Below, piece after piece: positions 24,099 to 36,075 of a stretch of DNA of 64,000 nucleotides (the stretch's first letter is position 1; every line of letters starts with the position of its first letter). This stretch comes from Smittia aterrima. Its lineage: Eukaryota > Arthropoda > Insecta > Diptera > Chironomidae. The translations under genes were made by a program, and so were the position numbers. The notes below the pieces were generated by a model. The model did no database searches. It was given only the letters and a program-made list of their open reading frames with translations, and was not told the DNA's origin. The DNA lies in the NCBI GenBank assembly GCA_033063855.1, contig CP093830.1:19592854-19656853 (forward strand), given 5' to 3'.

Positions 24099-27000
24099 AT
24101 GTGGTGCTCCTACTTCAAAAGCTTTTGCAGAAAATCAACAATTCATGGATTTGCCTACATTGGTCATTCCAGATATCACTTCGTTGAAAAGTAATTGAAA
24201 CTGTTTCTTCGTAATTCAAAAACATTTAAAAGTTTGTAATATTTGCAGAGTTTTCTGGATGATTTCTCTTTTAATTTCATTGATTTTCACTGTGTCTTGG
24301 ATACTTGAGTTGATCGGAAAACTAAACAGAACTCCGATTGTTGTTGCTCAAGACGACACGCCAATTCACGTGTCGGAAATCTACTTTCCATCGATGACAA
24401 TCTGCCCAGGTTTTTGCGCTGACATAAACAAAATTAATTACGATTGGTTCGTGACTGCAATAAAATCTGGTCAAATAGATTTGAGATACTTCACGGAACT
24501 TCAGTAAGAACAATTTTCTAAAATAATAATTTTCTAATGACATTGATTCATAGATTGGAGCAGCTTCAAGTCATAAGCATCGTCAAGAATGATAACTTTC
24601 TTTCAAAGTTCAACGTTTCGATTTCTACCGAAAATTTCATTCAAAGACTTTCCGATTTCATAAACTTTTACAGTGATCTTTGGGAACGAAACATCATCTT
24701 GCAAGAATTTGATCGAGGAAATTTTTCGAAGCTATGGCATGTCAATTACACTCAAGTCTTAGGAAGAAATGGATTCTGTTTTACTTTCAATTTTCCAACT
24801 TCAGAAAAGTTTTTCAAAATTTCGAGATTATCGAATGATTTCAACTACACAAAACAAATTATTACAGCTGAAAGTGATAACGCATTGGACTATTGGGAAG
24901 AAAGGAAATACGATTATCAAGAGTACGATTATCCTTTAAAGACGACTGAAGCTGTGCTTGGAATTGTAGCGGAAATCGTTATTGAGCGGCGTTTATACAA
25001 CAAAATTTTAAGACAAAACCAATTTTTCGTTACGAACAACGTCGAGAATGGTTATCATTTCACGTTCCATGATCCTTTTGAGATCATTTCGAGGGACTCT
25101 CCTAATTATATTGCAAATTTTAATCGGACAACTTTCTTTAAAATAATTCCAAACATAATGAGATTCGACGATTCCATTGCTGCCTTCAGTCCAGAGCAGT
25201 AAGTAAATATTAAGCAGCTCTTGACTTGACTAAAGTTTCAATTGATTGCAGACGAAGTTGTTATCTGCCTGAAGAGAAAGTCTTGAAATATTTTCAAGTC
25301 TACAACAAAATAAATTGCGAACACGAGTGCTTAGCAAACTTAACTTTGGCTTCTTGCAAATGCGTTCAGTTTTTTATGGTCAGAAATGAATCGACGAGGA
25401 TTTGCGGAGTCTCTGATTGGAATTGTTTTACCGAAGTCGATGAAATGTTTTCTGTGACCAAATCAAAATGCAAATGTCTAAGCTCATGCAAAAGAGTTGA
25501 CTACAATATCGAGATGAAAATCACAGATTACAATGTGTAAGTCGAGTTTTCGTCTACCGCTACAACAAAAGTATTTATTGATGTTCTTTGTGAAGGGAAT
25601 ATTATGAATGTGCCACAGTCGAAGTTAAATTCAGCGATGACGAGTACTTTCCATTAATCATCAAGCGACTTTACACTGACGTCGACCTGATCGCTTTCAC
25701 TGGAGGGTTGTTGGGCGAGTTTTAATTTGAAAACATCGTTCTAACCTTAATCCTCTCCTAATTTTCAAATGTTCTTTATTTCAGGTTTGTTTGCTGGCTT
25801 GTCAGCTTTGTCTGTGGTTGAAATAATTTATTTCTTCACTCTTCGAATGTTCTTGGATTTGTGGAGACCAAAAGTTCATCCAATCAACAACGAAACCATT
25901 CAAGAAAAAAACTTTCTCAAGAGATTTCTGACAGAGTCGTCAGTTCATGGATTGCTCTACATCGCAAACGAAGACAGAAAAATTAAAAAGTTATTTCGTT
26001 TCTTTGTTTTAATCAATAAAACAAAAGTTATTTCTAAATTTTTAGAATATTTTGGATTTTTGCGCTTTGCGTCTCGATTTATGGCTGCGCTTTGATGTCA
26101 ACTAAATCATATCAGAAATTTTCTTTGAAAGCACCTTCAATCACGCAAGACGGCCAAACAATTAGTGCCAGTCAAGTGAGTCAAACTTCTTTTCATGGCA
26201 ACAATTTACAAAATATTTATAAAATCATTTTTCTTAGATTCCTTTTCCCGCAATAACTTTCACTGGAGCTTTTGAGTATTCTTTTCAATATTTTTTGTAT
26301 GAATGTATTTTTAGAGAATGTCCAATTGATTCCTCCAATCTCAGGTAAAACATTTAGAAAAGAAATATAACTTCGTTGAATTTAAATTTTTATTGTTAGA
26401 ACAATGGTCGAAATGTATATCTGTGGATATAACCTAAAATTTGAATTAGATAAAATTTACTCATTTCCATTTAATTATTCACAAAATTCTGATTTTTTCG
26501 ATGTGCTGTTGAACATTACAAATATGTCGCAAACGCTTTGGTTTGAAGAAAGAAACGCAACTTGGCTGGGCGATAATAATCCAAACTTTGTTGAGACTTT
26601 AACACAAAACGGAATTGGATTCACATTCAACACTTTTGATGCTGGAAAGTTTTTAAACACTCAAGTGTGAGTTTTAGAATAATTTTAAGAAAAAAGTTCT
26701 CATAAATATTTTTAATCTTTTTAGTATTTCAAAAGATTTTCTTCGGATTCAAAGTAGAACTAACGTAGAATCTTCAACTTCAATTCCTTGGTCGAATGTT
26801 TTGAGCTACAACAGCAGTTTCAAGATTTCTTTGATAAGCCATTCTCGTCTAATTGACTTCAATGAAGATGGACAATATTGCAAAGAAGCTGCTTTTCTTA
26901 TTCATTCTCCTTATGAAATGCCTGTGAACATTCCTTACTCAAAATTCACCAAACTCTTGTACGGGACATCGATGGAAGTTTTAATAAAACCTGAAATCAT

Positions 27001-27629
27001 AAAGTCAGACGAGAACATCAAAGAGATGGATCTTGAAGATCGCAAATGTTATTTCGCTGATGAATATCGATTAAAATATTTCAAACATTACACAAAATAT
27101 CATTGCGACTTGGAAGTGCTGAGTGAGGTGGCTTATAACAAATGTGGCTGCGTTCCCTTCAACTACATCAGGAATGATTCAATGGAGCTTTGCAATTTTT
27201 CAAAATGGAACTGCGCAATGCGTTTTCAGAATGTGATTCAAGAAGGCAAAGGCAACACAGAATTCTCTCGACATTGTTTACCGTTGTGCGATTCGATCAC
27301 TTACGACATGGAATTTGTCGTGAATCGCGTTGCAAAGGAACACAGCTTCAAGTAAATTGAAATTATTTCGTTGAGTTTTAATTAATTTTATTTTTATTTG
27401 AAGTTATTTGGAACAAGTCAATCTTAACTTCAAGTTTAAGGAAAGTGAAATTTCTGTACTTAAGCGATATCGTCAGTTCACTATAATCGATTTCTTGAGC
27501 AACATCGGCGGCTTACTTGGACTTTTCGCTGGAGTTTCCTTCTTGACGATCATGGAAACTTTTTATCTTCTGATCATCAGACCAATCACTGATTTATTAA
27601 GAAAGTTTTGTACAAATCGTTCTCTTTAG
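24099..27629 (+). CDS. Tandem-fused ppk-like DEG/ENaC channel C
   Basis: Exons 24099-24190, 24249-24503, 24554-25198, 25252-25536, 25596-25714, 25785-25989, 26046-26175, 26238-26344, 26400-26666, 26725-27351, 27404-27629, giving 985 residues. Both channel units are complete. Unit one has STIHGFAYIG, SEIYFPSMTICPG, LGRNGFCFTFNFPTS and GLFAGLSALSVVEIIYF. The linker RPKVHPINNETIQEKNF leads to SSVHGLLYIA. Unit two has NGIGFTFNTFDAGKF, HSPYEMPVNIPYSKF, CGCVPFNYIR and GLFAGVSFLTIMETFYL. Intron 5 begins GC (25715, gcgagt). The donor of intron 6 (gttatt) is weak but used in the same place in B, F and G. C and F are close sisters over their 5' two-thirds. Confidence 0.87.
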
Positions 27630-27739
27630 AAACGAAATTCAAGCACCGAAATCAAATGTTCACAAAATTATCTAAAATCAAATGCGTGCAAAGTTATCTA
27701 AACTTGAAGTTTTAATAAAAATCTAATTTGCTTTGTTGT

Positions 27740-27841
27740 AGACCGTAAACTCGTTCAGTCGATTCCGTTGATCGCAAAGTGGTGCTCTTACTTCAAAAGT
27801 TTTTGTAAAGAATTCATTCCAGATATCGCTTCGTTGAAAAG
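27740..27841 (+). pseudogene. Relic of a channel first exon
   Basis: After the intergenic module the sequence reads like a channel first exon (WCSYFKSFC), but the start codon is AAG instead of ATG. About 30 bp encoding the HG motif are deleted, after which the end (gttgaaaagtaattg) still has the splice donor. No second exon follows, so this is a dead remnant between C and D. Confidence 0.75.
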
Positions 27842-28133
27842 TAATTGAAATTGTCTCTTGGTAATTCAAAAGCATTTGAAAGTTCCCAGTTTTTGAAATC
27901 AGCAGGGCTAAAGTTGCCCCAACCGCCCACAATTCGTGGCCCCATAAAAAATAAAATAGACTGTTCAGCTTCTTACTAACATTGTGGCCATTAATCATTC
28001 GTGTGTTTTATGTTTGAAATATACAGTAAATGTATAAGTGGTGCTTATCGTCATCATTGCAGTTTAATTCTTTTGTTTTGTCACGATACACCTAGCCAAT
28101 GCTTAGCATAGTTAGTTGATTCAGCTGATCGCA
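27842..28133. other. Spacer before channel D
   Basis: Holds the decayed end of the first-exon relic and the presumed promoter of channel D. The text from about 27985 (aatcattcgtgtgttttatgtttgaaat) recurs in varied form before channel E at about 31687, so D and E share a promoter type different from that of C and F. Confidence 0.45.
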
Positions 28134-31100
28134 ATGTTTCGGTCGTATTTGAAACGCTTTTGTGAAAGGTGCACTGTTCATGGAATTGTCTACATTGGAC
28201 ATTCCAGAAGCCACTTGGTTGAAAGGTTTTTAAAATCAAAAATTAAAAAATTATAGAATTCTACAATTGAAACTAATTTTAGAATCTTTTGGATATTTTC
28301 TCTCATTATTTCATTGATTTTCACTGGCTCCTGGATTTCTGAGTTGATCGTGAAACTAAACAGAACTCCGATCGTTGTTGCAGTCGACGACACGCCAATT
28401 CACGTGTCGGACATCTATTTTCCGTCGATGTCAATCTGCCCAGGATTTTGTACGATTGTAATGGAACCAGAAAAATTTGATTACGATGAGTTCGTGTCAG
28501 CAATTAAAACTGATCAAATAGATTTGTCAAACTTCACGGAAATTGAGTAAGTTTATAGTTTTGCGTGCATGAATTTCTCTTGAAAATGATTTTTTAGTTT
28601 GGAATATCTTCAAGTCATAAGCATCGTCAAAAGAGACAACTTTCTTTCAAAGATCAACGTTTCGATTTCCACCGAAAACTTTATGACAAGATTTTACGAT
28701 TTTGTAGATTTTAATACGAAGGAATTTGAATCTACTGATGTTGCAATTTTCATGAAAGAAATGGAACTCAATTATACCGAAGTCTTAGGAAGAACTGGAT
28801 TATGCTTCACTTTCAATTTTCCAACTTCAGAAAAGTTCTTTAAGATTTCACAATTGTCGAATTATTTCAACTTCACGAGAGAAATTTCAACTCAAGATTC
28901 AAAATTAAAAGCTAACGGAACTTTAGGGCAGACTTATCCATTGAAGACAACAGATGCTGATCTTGGAATTTATACAGAAATTAGGGAAAACCGACGTTAT
29001 TATTACTACTTTTCTAAATTTCCAGATGCTTTTTTCCCAAACGAAGTCGAAGATGGTTATCATCTCACGTTTCACGATCCTTTTGAAATCATTTCAAGGG
29101 AATCTCCGAATTATTTTGCAATCATGAACAGAACAACTTTGTTTAAAGTTATTCCAAACTTAATAGGATTTGACGATTCAATTGCTGTCTCCAGTCCAGA
29201 GCTGTAAGGAAATATTTATCAACTCTTGACACATTTAAAGTTTTCATTGATTACAGACGAGGTTGTTACATGCCTGAAGAGAAAATCCTAAAATATTTCC
29301 AAGTCTACAACAAAATTAATTGTGAACACGAGTGCTTAGCAAACTTAACTTTGGCTTCTTGCAAATGCGTTTTGTTCTTTATGGTCAGAAATGAATCGAC
29401 GAGGGTTTGTGGAATTGCCGATTGGAATTGTTTCACCAAAGTCGATAAAATATTTTCTGTGACCAAATCGAAGTGCAAATGTCTAAGCTCATGCAAAAGA
29501 GTTGATTACACTGTCGACATGAAAATTACAGATTATGATGAGTAAACTTTTTGAATCACTCTTTCAAATTAAATTTAATAACTTTTTCTTTTTATTTTGT
29601 AGAGGAGAAAATTACATTAAAAGATGTGCGACAGTTGAAGTAAAATTCAGCGACGATGTGTTCTATAAATTCATCACCAAAAGACTTTACACAGAAGTCG
29701 ACATGATCGCTTTCACGGGAGAATTGCTCGGTTTGTTTGCCGGCTTGTCAGCTTTGTCTGTGATTGAAATAATTTACTTCTTCACGCTTCGACTTTTCTT
29801 GGATTTTTGGAGACCAAAAGTTCATCCAATCAACAACGGAATCAATCATGATTCTGCTTCTAAGAACTTTATCAAAAGTTTCATGGAAGAATCTTCAGTT
29901 CATGGATTATTTTACATTATTTCCGAGGACAGGAAAATCAAAAAGTTATTTTGGATTTTTGCATTAGCGATCTCGATCTATGGCTGCACTCTGATGGCAA
30001 CTGAATCGTACAAAAAGTTTTCTTTGAAAGCAGCATCGGTCACTCAAGATAGCAGAACTGTAAATATCAGAGAAGTAAGTTTTGAAATTTCTTTAAATTT
30101 TCTTAAAATTTCCATAAATTTTCATCATTAGATTCCGTTTCCAGCGATCACTTTCACTGGAGCATTCGAACATTCCTACGAAGGACTTCTTTACGATGGT
30201 TTCTGGATGCTGTTTCTTGGTTGTTATTCTTGCATTAGTCATTATATTACACTCAGGTATTCAAATCACAAAATATAACTTCGTCAATTAAAAATGAATT
30301 ATTTAAGTCTCTGATATTTTCAGAACAATGGTTGAACAGTTTGTTTGTAGAGAAGAACCCGAATACAATATTCATTTGTATCCCGGAGGATTCAATTATT
30401 CCCGGGACTCTGACTTTATCGACTTGTTATTGAACGTTACATATGAAAAACAAATTCCGTGGTTTAAAGAAAAAAATGCAACTTGGCTTGGTCAGTCAAA
30501 TTTAAAATACGTTGAGTCTTTAACTTAAAATGGAATTGGATTTACATTCAACACTTTCGATGCTGACAAAGTTTTGAGAACTGATTCGTGAGTTTTATTG
30601 AAATAGTTTTGAATTTTTTTATTATGAAACAATTTTAGTATTTCGAGAGATTTTGTTCGAATTCAAAGTACAACCGAAGTCGAGTCTTCAGTTCCGATTC
30701 CTTGGAAGAATAAATTGGGATTAAACGATGGCTTTGTGATTTCTATGACCAATAATTCTTATTTGAAAAACTTTAAATGCAAAGAAGCTTCGTTCTTTAT
30801 CCATTCTCCTTATGAGACGCCTGTGAACGTTCCTTACAAAAAGTTTGTTAAAATCTTGTACGGGACATCGATGGAAGTTTTAATCAAACCTGAGATCATA
30901 AAGTCAGACGAGAACATCAAAGAGATGGATCTTGAAGATCGCAAATGTTATTTCGCTGATGAATATCGATTAAAATATTTCAAACATTACACAAAATATC
31001 ATTGCGACTTAGAAGTGCTGAGTGAGGTGGCTTATAACAAATGTGGCTGCGTTCCCTTCAACTATATCAGAAATGATTCGATGAAGCTTTGCGATGTTTC

Positions 31101-31485
31101 GAGATGGAAATGCATCATCGCAGTTAAAAATGTAAAAGGAAAACATTGCTTGCCGTTGTGCGATTCCATCAGCTACGACATGGAATTCGTTGTCAATCGC
31201 GTTGCAAGGAACTACAGCTCTAAGTAAAGAAGAAATTATTTTAAAGAGTTTTCTTTAAACTTTTCTCTTTATAGTTATTTGGGAGAAGTCAACCTGAGCT
31301 TTAATTTCAAGGAAAACGAAATCGTTGTGATGAAGAGATATCGACAGTTCCCTATGATTGATTTCTTGAGCACTATCGGAGGTTTACTTGGTCTCTTCGC
31401 TGGAGTTTCGTTCTTGACGATTCTGGAAACGTTTTATCTTTTAATCATCAAACCACTTTCAGATTTATTAAAAAAGATGTTTTGA
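28134..31485 (+). pseudogene. Tandem-fused ppk-like channel D, premature stop in second half
   Basis: Exons 28134-28225, 28283-28546, 28598-29203, 29257-29541, 29603-30074, 30132-30256, 30324-30587, 30639-31223, 31275-31485; full length would be 967 residues. Everything is intact except an in-frame TAA at 30526-30528 (codon 683), where sister E has TCA just before NGIGFTFNTFDA. After the stop the frame, splice sites and last membrane segment (GLFAGVSFLTILETFY) are well kept, so the break is recent or the sequence is polymorphic. The truncated product would keep unit one, the linker and the first membrane segment of unit two. Introns 5 and 6 of the other copies are absent, so one 472-bp exon runs from the second membrane segment of unit one through the linker (SSVHGLFYII) into unit two. 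Confidence 0.82.
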
Positions 31486-31815
31486 AAACTGATCAAAGTT
31501 GTGAAGAGATTTTAAATTGCCGAATTCGGCAAAATTTTTAAAGTTTAAGTTTTTCAAGGTTGCCAAAGCTTATAAAACTAAGTTTGTTAAGTAAGCATCA
31601 ATGGTAGCGTGATCTAGGAAGCAGAAATCGATTCCACGTGCAGCAATTATTTCATGCAACAGCCATGAAATGTCCTAACTAGCAATAAATGATTCATACG
31701 TTCTATGTTTGAAATAGCAATTGCACTTATCATGATCATTGCAGTTTAATTCTTTCTTTTTACTACGAGAACAAAAACTAATGCTAAGCTTTGTTAGATG
31801 ATTTAGGTGATCGCA
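31486..31815. other. Spacer D-E
   Basis: Holds the 3' flank of D and the promoter of E. The part from about 31687 resembles the region before D. No gene seen; a short tRNA-like stretch near 31590 was considered and rejected. Confidence 0.45.
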
Positions 31816-34800
31816 ATGTTTCGGTCGTATTTGCAACGCTTTTGTGAAAAGTGCACTGTTCATGGAGTTGTCTACGTCGGACATTCTAGAAGCCACTTGG
31901 TTGAAAGGTTTTTGAAATCAAAAATCAAAGAATTATATAAGTTCTACATTTAAGTTCTACAATTGAAACTAATTTTAGAATCTTTTGGATATTTTCTCTC
32001 ATCATTTCATTGATTTTCACTGCTTCTTGGATTTCTGAGTTGATCGTGAAATTAAACAGAACTCCGATCGTTGTTTCATTCGACGACACGCCAATTCATG
32101 TGTCGGAAATCTATTTTCCCTCGATGTCAATCTGCCCAGGACTTTGTACAATTGTTTTGGAACCAGAAATATTTGATTACGATGAGTTCGTGACTGGAAT
32201 TAAAACTGATCAAATGGATTTGACAAACTTTACGGAAATTGAGTAAGTTTTCTCTTTCTTGCGATTTAATTTAAAAAAATGAATTTTTAGATTGGAATAT
32301 CTTCAAGTCATAAGCATTGTCAAGAGAGACAACTTTCTTTCAAAGTTCAACGTTTCGATTTCCACCGAAAACTTTATGACAAGATTTTACGATTTTCTAG
32401 ATTTTTATGTAAAGAGATTTGATTTTACTGACATTGCAGTTTTTATGAAAGAAATGGACCTCAATTACACTCAAGTCTTAGGAAAAACTGGATTATGCTT
32501 CACTTTCAATTTTCCAACTTCAGAAAAGTTCTTTAAGATTTCACAATTGTCGAATTATTTCAACTACACGAGAGAAATTACATTTCAAAATAAAAAATTG
32601 AGAGCTAACGGAACTTTAGGGCAGACTTACCCATTGAAGACAACAGATGCTGATCTTGGAATTTATACAGAAATTTGGGCATCCCGACGACCTTGGTACG
32701 ATTTTCGTAAACTTTCAGAAACTTTCTTTACAAACGAAGTCGAGGATGGATATCATCTCACGTTTCACGATCCTTTTGAAATGATTTCGAAGGAGTCTCC
32801 AAATTTTTTTGCGATAATAAACAGGACAACTTTGTTTAAAATTGTTCCAAACGTAATGAGATTTGACGATTCCATTGCTGCCTTCAGTCCAGAGCAGTAA
32901 GTAAATATTAAGCAGCTCTTGACTTGACTAAAGTTTCAATTGATTGCAGACGAAGTTGTTATCTGCCTGAAGAGAAAGTCCTGAAATATTTTCAAGTCTA
33001 CAACAAAATAAATTGCGAACACGAGTGCTTAGCAAACTTAACTTTGGCTTCTTGCAAATGCGTTCATTTCTTTATGGTCAGAAATGAATCGATGAAGATT
33101 TGCGGAGTCTCCGATTGGAATTGTTTCACCAAAGTCGATGAAATGTTTCCTGTTACCAAATCAAAGTGCAAATGTCTAAGCTCATGTCAGACGGTTGATT
33201 ACACTGTTGACATGATAATCACAGATTTTAATAAGTAAACTCTTTGAATCACTCTTTCAAATCAAATTTAATAACTTTTTATTTAATTTTGCAGAGGAGA
33301 CCATTCTGATGAAATAGGTGCAACAGTTGAAGTAAAATTCAGCGACGATGTGTTCTATAAATTTATCACCAAAAGAATTTACACAGAAGTCGACATGATC
33401 GCTTTCACGGGAGGACTGCTCGGATTGTTTGCGGGATTGTCAGCTTTGTCTGTGATTGAAATAATTTACTTCTTCACGCTTCGACTTTTCCTGGATTTTT
33501 GGAGACCAAAAGTTCATCCAATCAATAACGGAATCAATCAAGATTCTACTTCTAAGAACTTTATCAAAAGTTTCATGGAAGAATCTTCAGTTCATGGATT
33601 ATTTTACATTATTTCAGAGGACAGGAAAATCAAAAAGTTATTTTGGATTTTTGCGTTAGCGATCTCGATCTATGGCTGCACTTTGATGGCAACTGAATCA
33701 TACAAAAAGTTTTCTTTGAAAGCAGCTTCGGTCACACAAGATAGCAGAACAATTAACGTCAGAGAAGCAAGTTTTGAAATTTCTTTAATTTTTTTTTAAA
33801 ATTTCCATAAATTTCCGTCATTAGATTCCGTTTCCAGCGATCACTTTCACTGGAGCATTCGAACATTCCTACGAAGGACTTGTTTACGATGCTTTCTGTA
33901 TGTGGGGTGGTTCTGCGTCTTGTATTAGTCATTATATCACACTCAGGTATTCAAATCACAAAATATAAATTCGTCAATTAAAAATAAATTATTTGAGTTT
34001 CTTTTAATTTAAAAAGAGCTTGGCTCTTATTGGGTTTAAAAATTGAAGAAATAAAACTAAACTAACTACAGCAAAGCTAAATATAACTAAATAAAACTAA
34101 ACTAAAGTAAGCAAAGTTTGATCAAAATCCGTCAACGGAATCAAAAGTTATGAAGCGTTTAGTGTTCGAGCTAAGGAATATAAAAATAAGAATTGGCTTG
34201 ATCTGAAATTCTGTCTTTCTGTCTTTCTGTCTGTGGCGTGACGCTCGACTTTAGCGCAACTGGCGGCGAAAAAATGAACTAAGCGTCGTTGTGCATGAAC
34301 CAAAAACTTGGGAAAACTTCGGAAAACTCGGGAAAATTTCGGGAAAACTTCAGAAAAACTTCGGAAAAATTCGGGAAAACTTCGGAAAAGTCGGGAAAAC
34401 TTCGGAAAAATTTCGGAAAAATTTCGGGAAAACTTTGAAAAAAGTCGGGAAAATTTCGGGAAAAGTCGGGGAAACTTTGGAAAAACTTCGGGAAAAGTCG
34501 GAAAAACTTCGGGAAAAGTCGGGAAAACTTAGGAAAAGTCGGGAAAACTTCGGAAAAATTTCGGGAAAAGTCGGGTAAACTTCGGGAAAACTTCGGGAAA
34601 AGTCGGGAAAACTTCGGTAGAAGTCGGGAAAACTTTGGGAAAACTCGAAGAAATTCGACTCGACGGGCGGCAAAGCCGCCCGGGTCAAACTAGTTATAAG
34701 ATATTGGACACAACTGTAATTTAAGTTTCCGATATTTTCAGAACCATGGTTGAACACTTTGTTTGTAGAGAAGAACCCGAGTTCAATATTGATTTGTATC

Positions 34801-35931
34801 CCGGAGGATTTAATTATTTCCGGGACTCTGACTTTATCGACTTGTTATTAAGCATCACAACTAAATCTCAAATGTCGTGGTTCAAAGAAAGAAATGCAAC
34901 TTGGCTTGGTCAGTCAAATTTAAAATATGTTGAGACTTTAACTTCAAATGGAATTGGATTCACATTCAACACTTTCGATGCTGACAAAGTTTTGAGAACT
35001 GATTCGTGAGTTTTATTGAAATAGTTTTGAATTCTTATTTATGTACCAATTTTAGTATTTCGAGAGATTTTGTTCGAATTCAAAGTACAACCGAAGTCGA
35101 GTCTTCAGTTCCGATTCCTTGGAAAAATAAATTGGGATTAAACGATGGCTTTGTGATTTCTTTCACCAATCATTCTTATTTGAAAAACTTTAAAAGATTT
35201 AACTTTAAATGCAAAGAAGCTTCGTTCTTTATCCATTCTCCATATGAGACGCCTGTGAACGTTCCTTACAAAAAGTTTGTTAAAATCTTGTACGGGACAT
35301 CGATGGAAGTTTTAATCAAACCTGAAATCATCAAATCGGATGAGAACATCAAAGAAATGGATCTTGATGATCGCAAATGTTATTTCGCTGATGAATATCG
35401 GTTAAAGTATTTTAAATATTACACAAAATATCATTGCGACTTGGAAGTTTTGAGTGAGGTGGCTTATGACAAATGTGGCTGCGTTCCCTTCAATTATATC
35501 AGAAATGATTCGATGAAGCTTTGCGATGTTTCGAGATGGAAATGCGTCATCGCAGTTAAAAATGTAAAAGGGAAACATTGCTTGCCGTTGTGCGATTCCA
35601 TCAGCTACGACATGGAATTCGTTGTCAATCGCGTTGCAAGGAACTACAGCTCTAAGTAAATTGAAATTATTTTAAAGAGTTTTCTTTAAACTTATTTATT
35701 TACAGTTATTTGGGAGAAGTCAACCTGAGCTTTAAGCTCAAGGAAAACGAAATCGTTGTGATGAAAAGATATCGACAGTTCCCTATGATCGACTTCTTGA
35801 GCACTATCGGAGGTTTACTTGGTCTTTTCGCTGGAGTTTCCTTCTTGACGATCATGGAGACTTTTTATCTTTTGATCATCAGACCAATCACTGATTTATT
35901 AAGAAAGTTTTGTACAAATCGTTCTCTTTAA
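31816..35931 (+). CDS. Tandem-fused ppk-like DEG/ENaC channel E
   Basis: Exons 31816-31907, 31979-32242, 32291-32896, 32950-33234, 33295-33766, 33825-33946, 34742-35005, 35056-35655, 35706-35931, giving 976 residues. It is the intact sister of D with the same intron losses: exon 33295-33766 carries GLFAGLSALSVIEIIYF, the linker with SSVHGLFYII and the next membrane segment (KKLFWIFALAISIYGC) without interruption, direct proof of the fusion. Unit two shows NGIGFTFNTFDADKV, HSPYETPVNVPYKKF, CGCVPFNYIR and GLFAGVSFLTIMETFY. The donor after 33766 is GC (gcaagt), where D has GT (gtaagt). The next intron (33947-34741) is swollen by a mobile-element insertion. The stop lies only 144 bp before the start of F. 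Confidence 0.87.
34008..34720 (+). mobile_element. Helitron-like insertion in an intron of channel E
   Basis: The matching intron of D is 67 bp, while here it is 795 bp. The extra DNA holds polypyrimidine ctgtctttctgtc repeats, a GC-richer segment, a long array of short repeats, and near its right side a perfect 7-bp stem with AAA loop (34665-34681). Eight bases later comes CTAG (34690-34693). A hairpin shortly before a CTRR terminus is the known 3' end of Helitron transposons. No transposase is present and the left end is not clear, so the element is non-autonomous and its borders are approximate. Confidence 0.5.
34300..34655. repeat. Short tandem repeat array inside the insertion
   Basis: About 350 bp of imperfect 10-12-bp units of the type cttcggaaaa / gtcgggaaaa. 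Long open frames on both strands come from the lack of stop triplets in the repeat and are not genes. Confidence 0.9.
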
Positions 35932-36075
35932 GAATTCAAGTTCACACAAATAAAATGTTCACAGAATTATCTAAAATCAAATGCGTGCAAAGTTATGAAA
36001 ACGAGAAGTTTTAATAAAAATCTGATTTGCTTTGTTGTAGAACGTAAACTCGTTCAGTCGATTCAGTTGATCGCA
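35932..36075 (+). promoter_or_regulatory. 144-bp spacer between channels E and F
   Basis: Contains an AATAAA (36013-36018) that should end the E transcript and, only 58 bp after it, the F start codon, preceded by the shared acgtaaactcgttcagtcg block with an initiator-like TCAGTC. It is almost the same as the module before C (23990-24098). Confidence 0.6.

Noticed and set aside
31580..31640. tRNA-like stretch (ggtagcgtga ... atcgattcc)
   Set aside because: Resembles A and B box words, but the spacing is too short and no cloverleaf with acceptor stem can be drawn.
34291..34757. Long open frames on both strands encoding Lys/Gly/Phe-rich repeats
   Set aside because: They lie within a short tandem repeat array inside an intron insertion. 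The openness comes from the repeat composition, with no start context, homology or splice connection.
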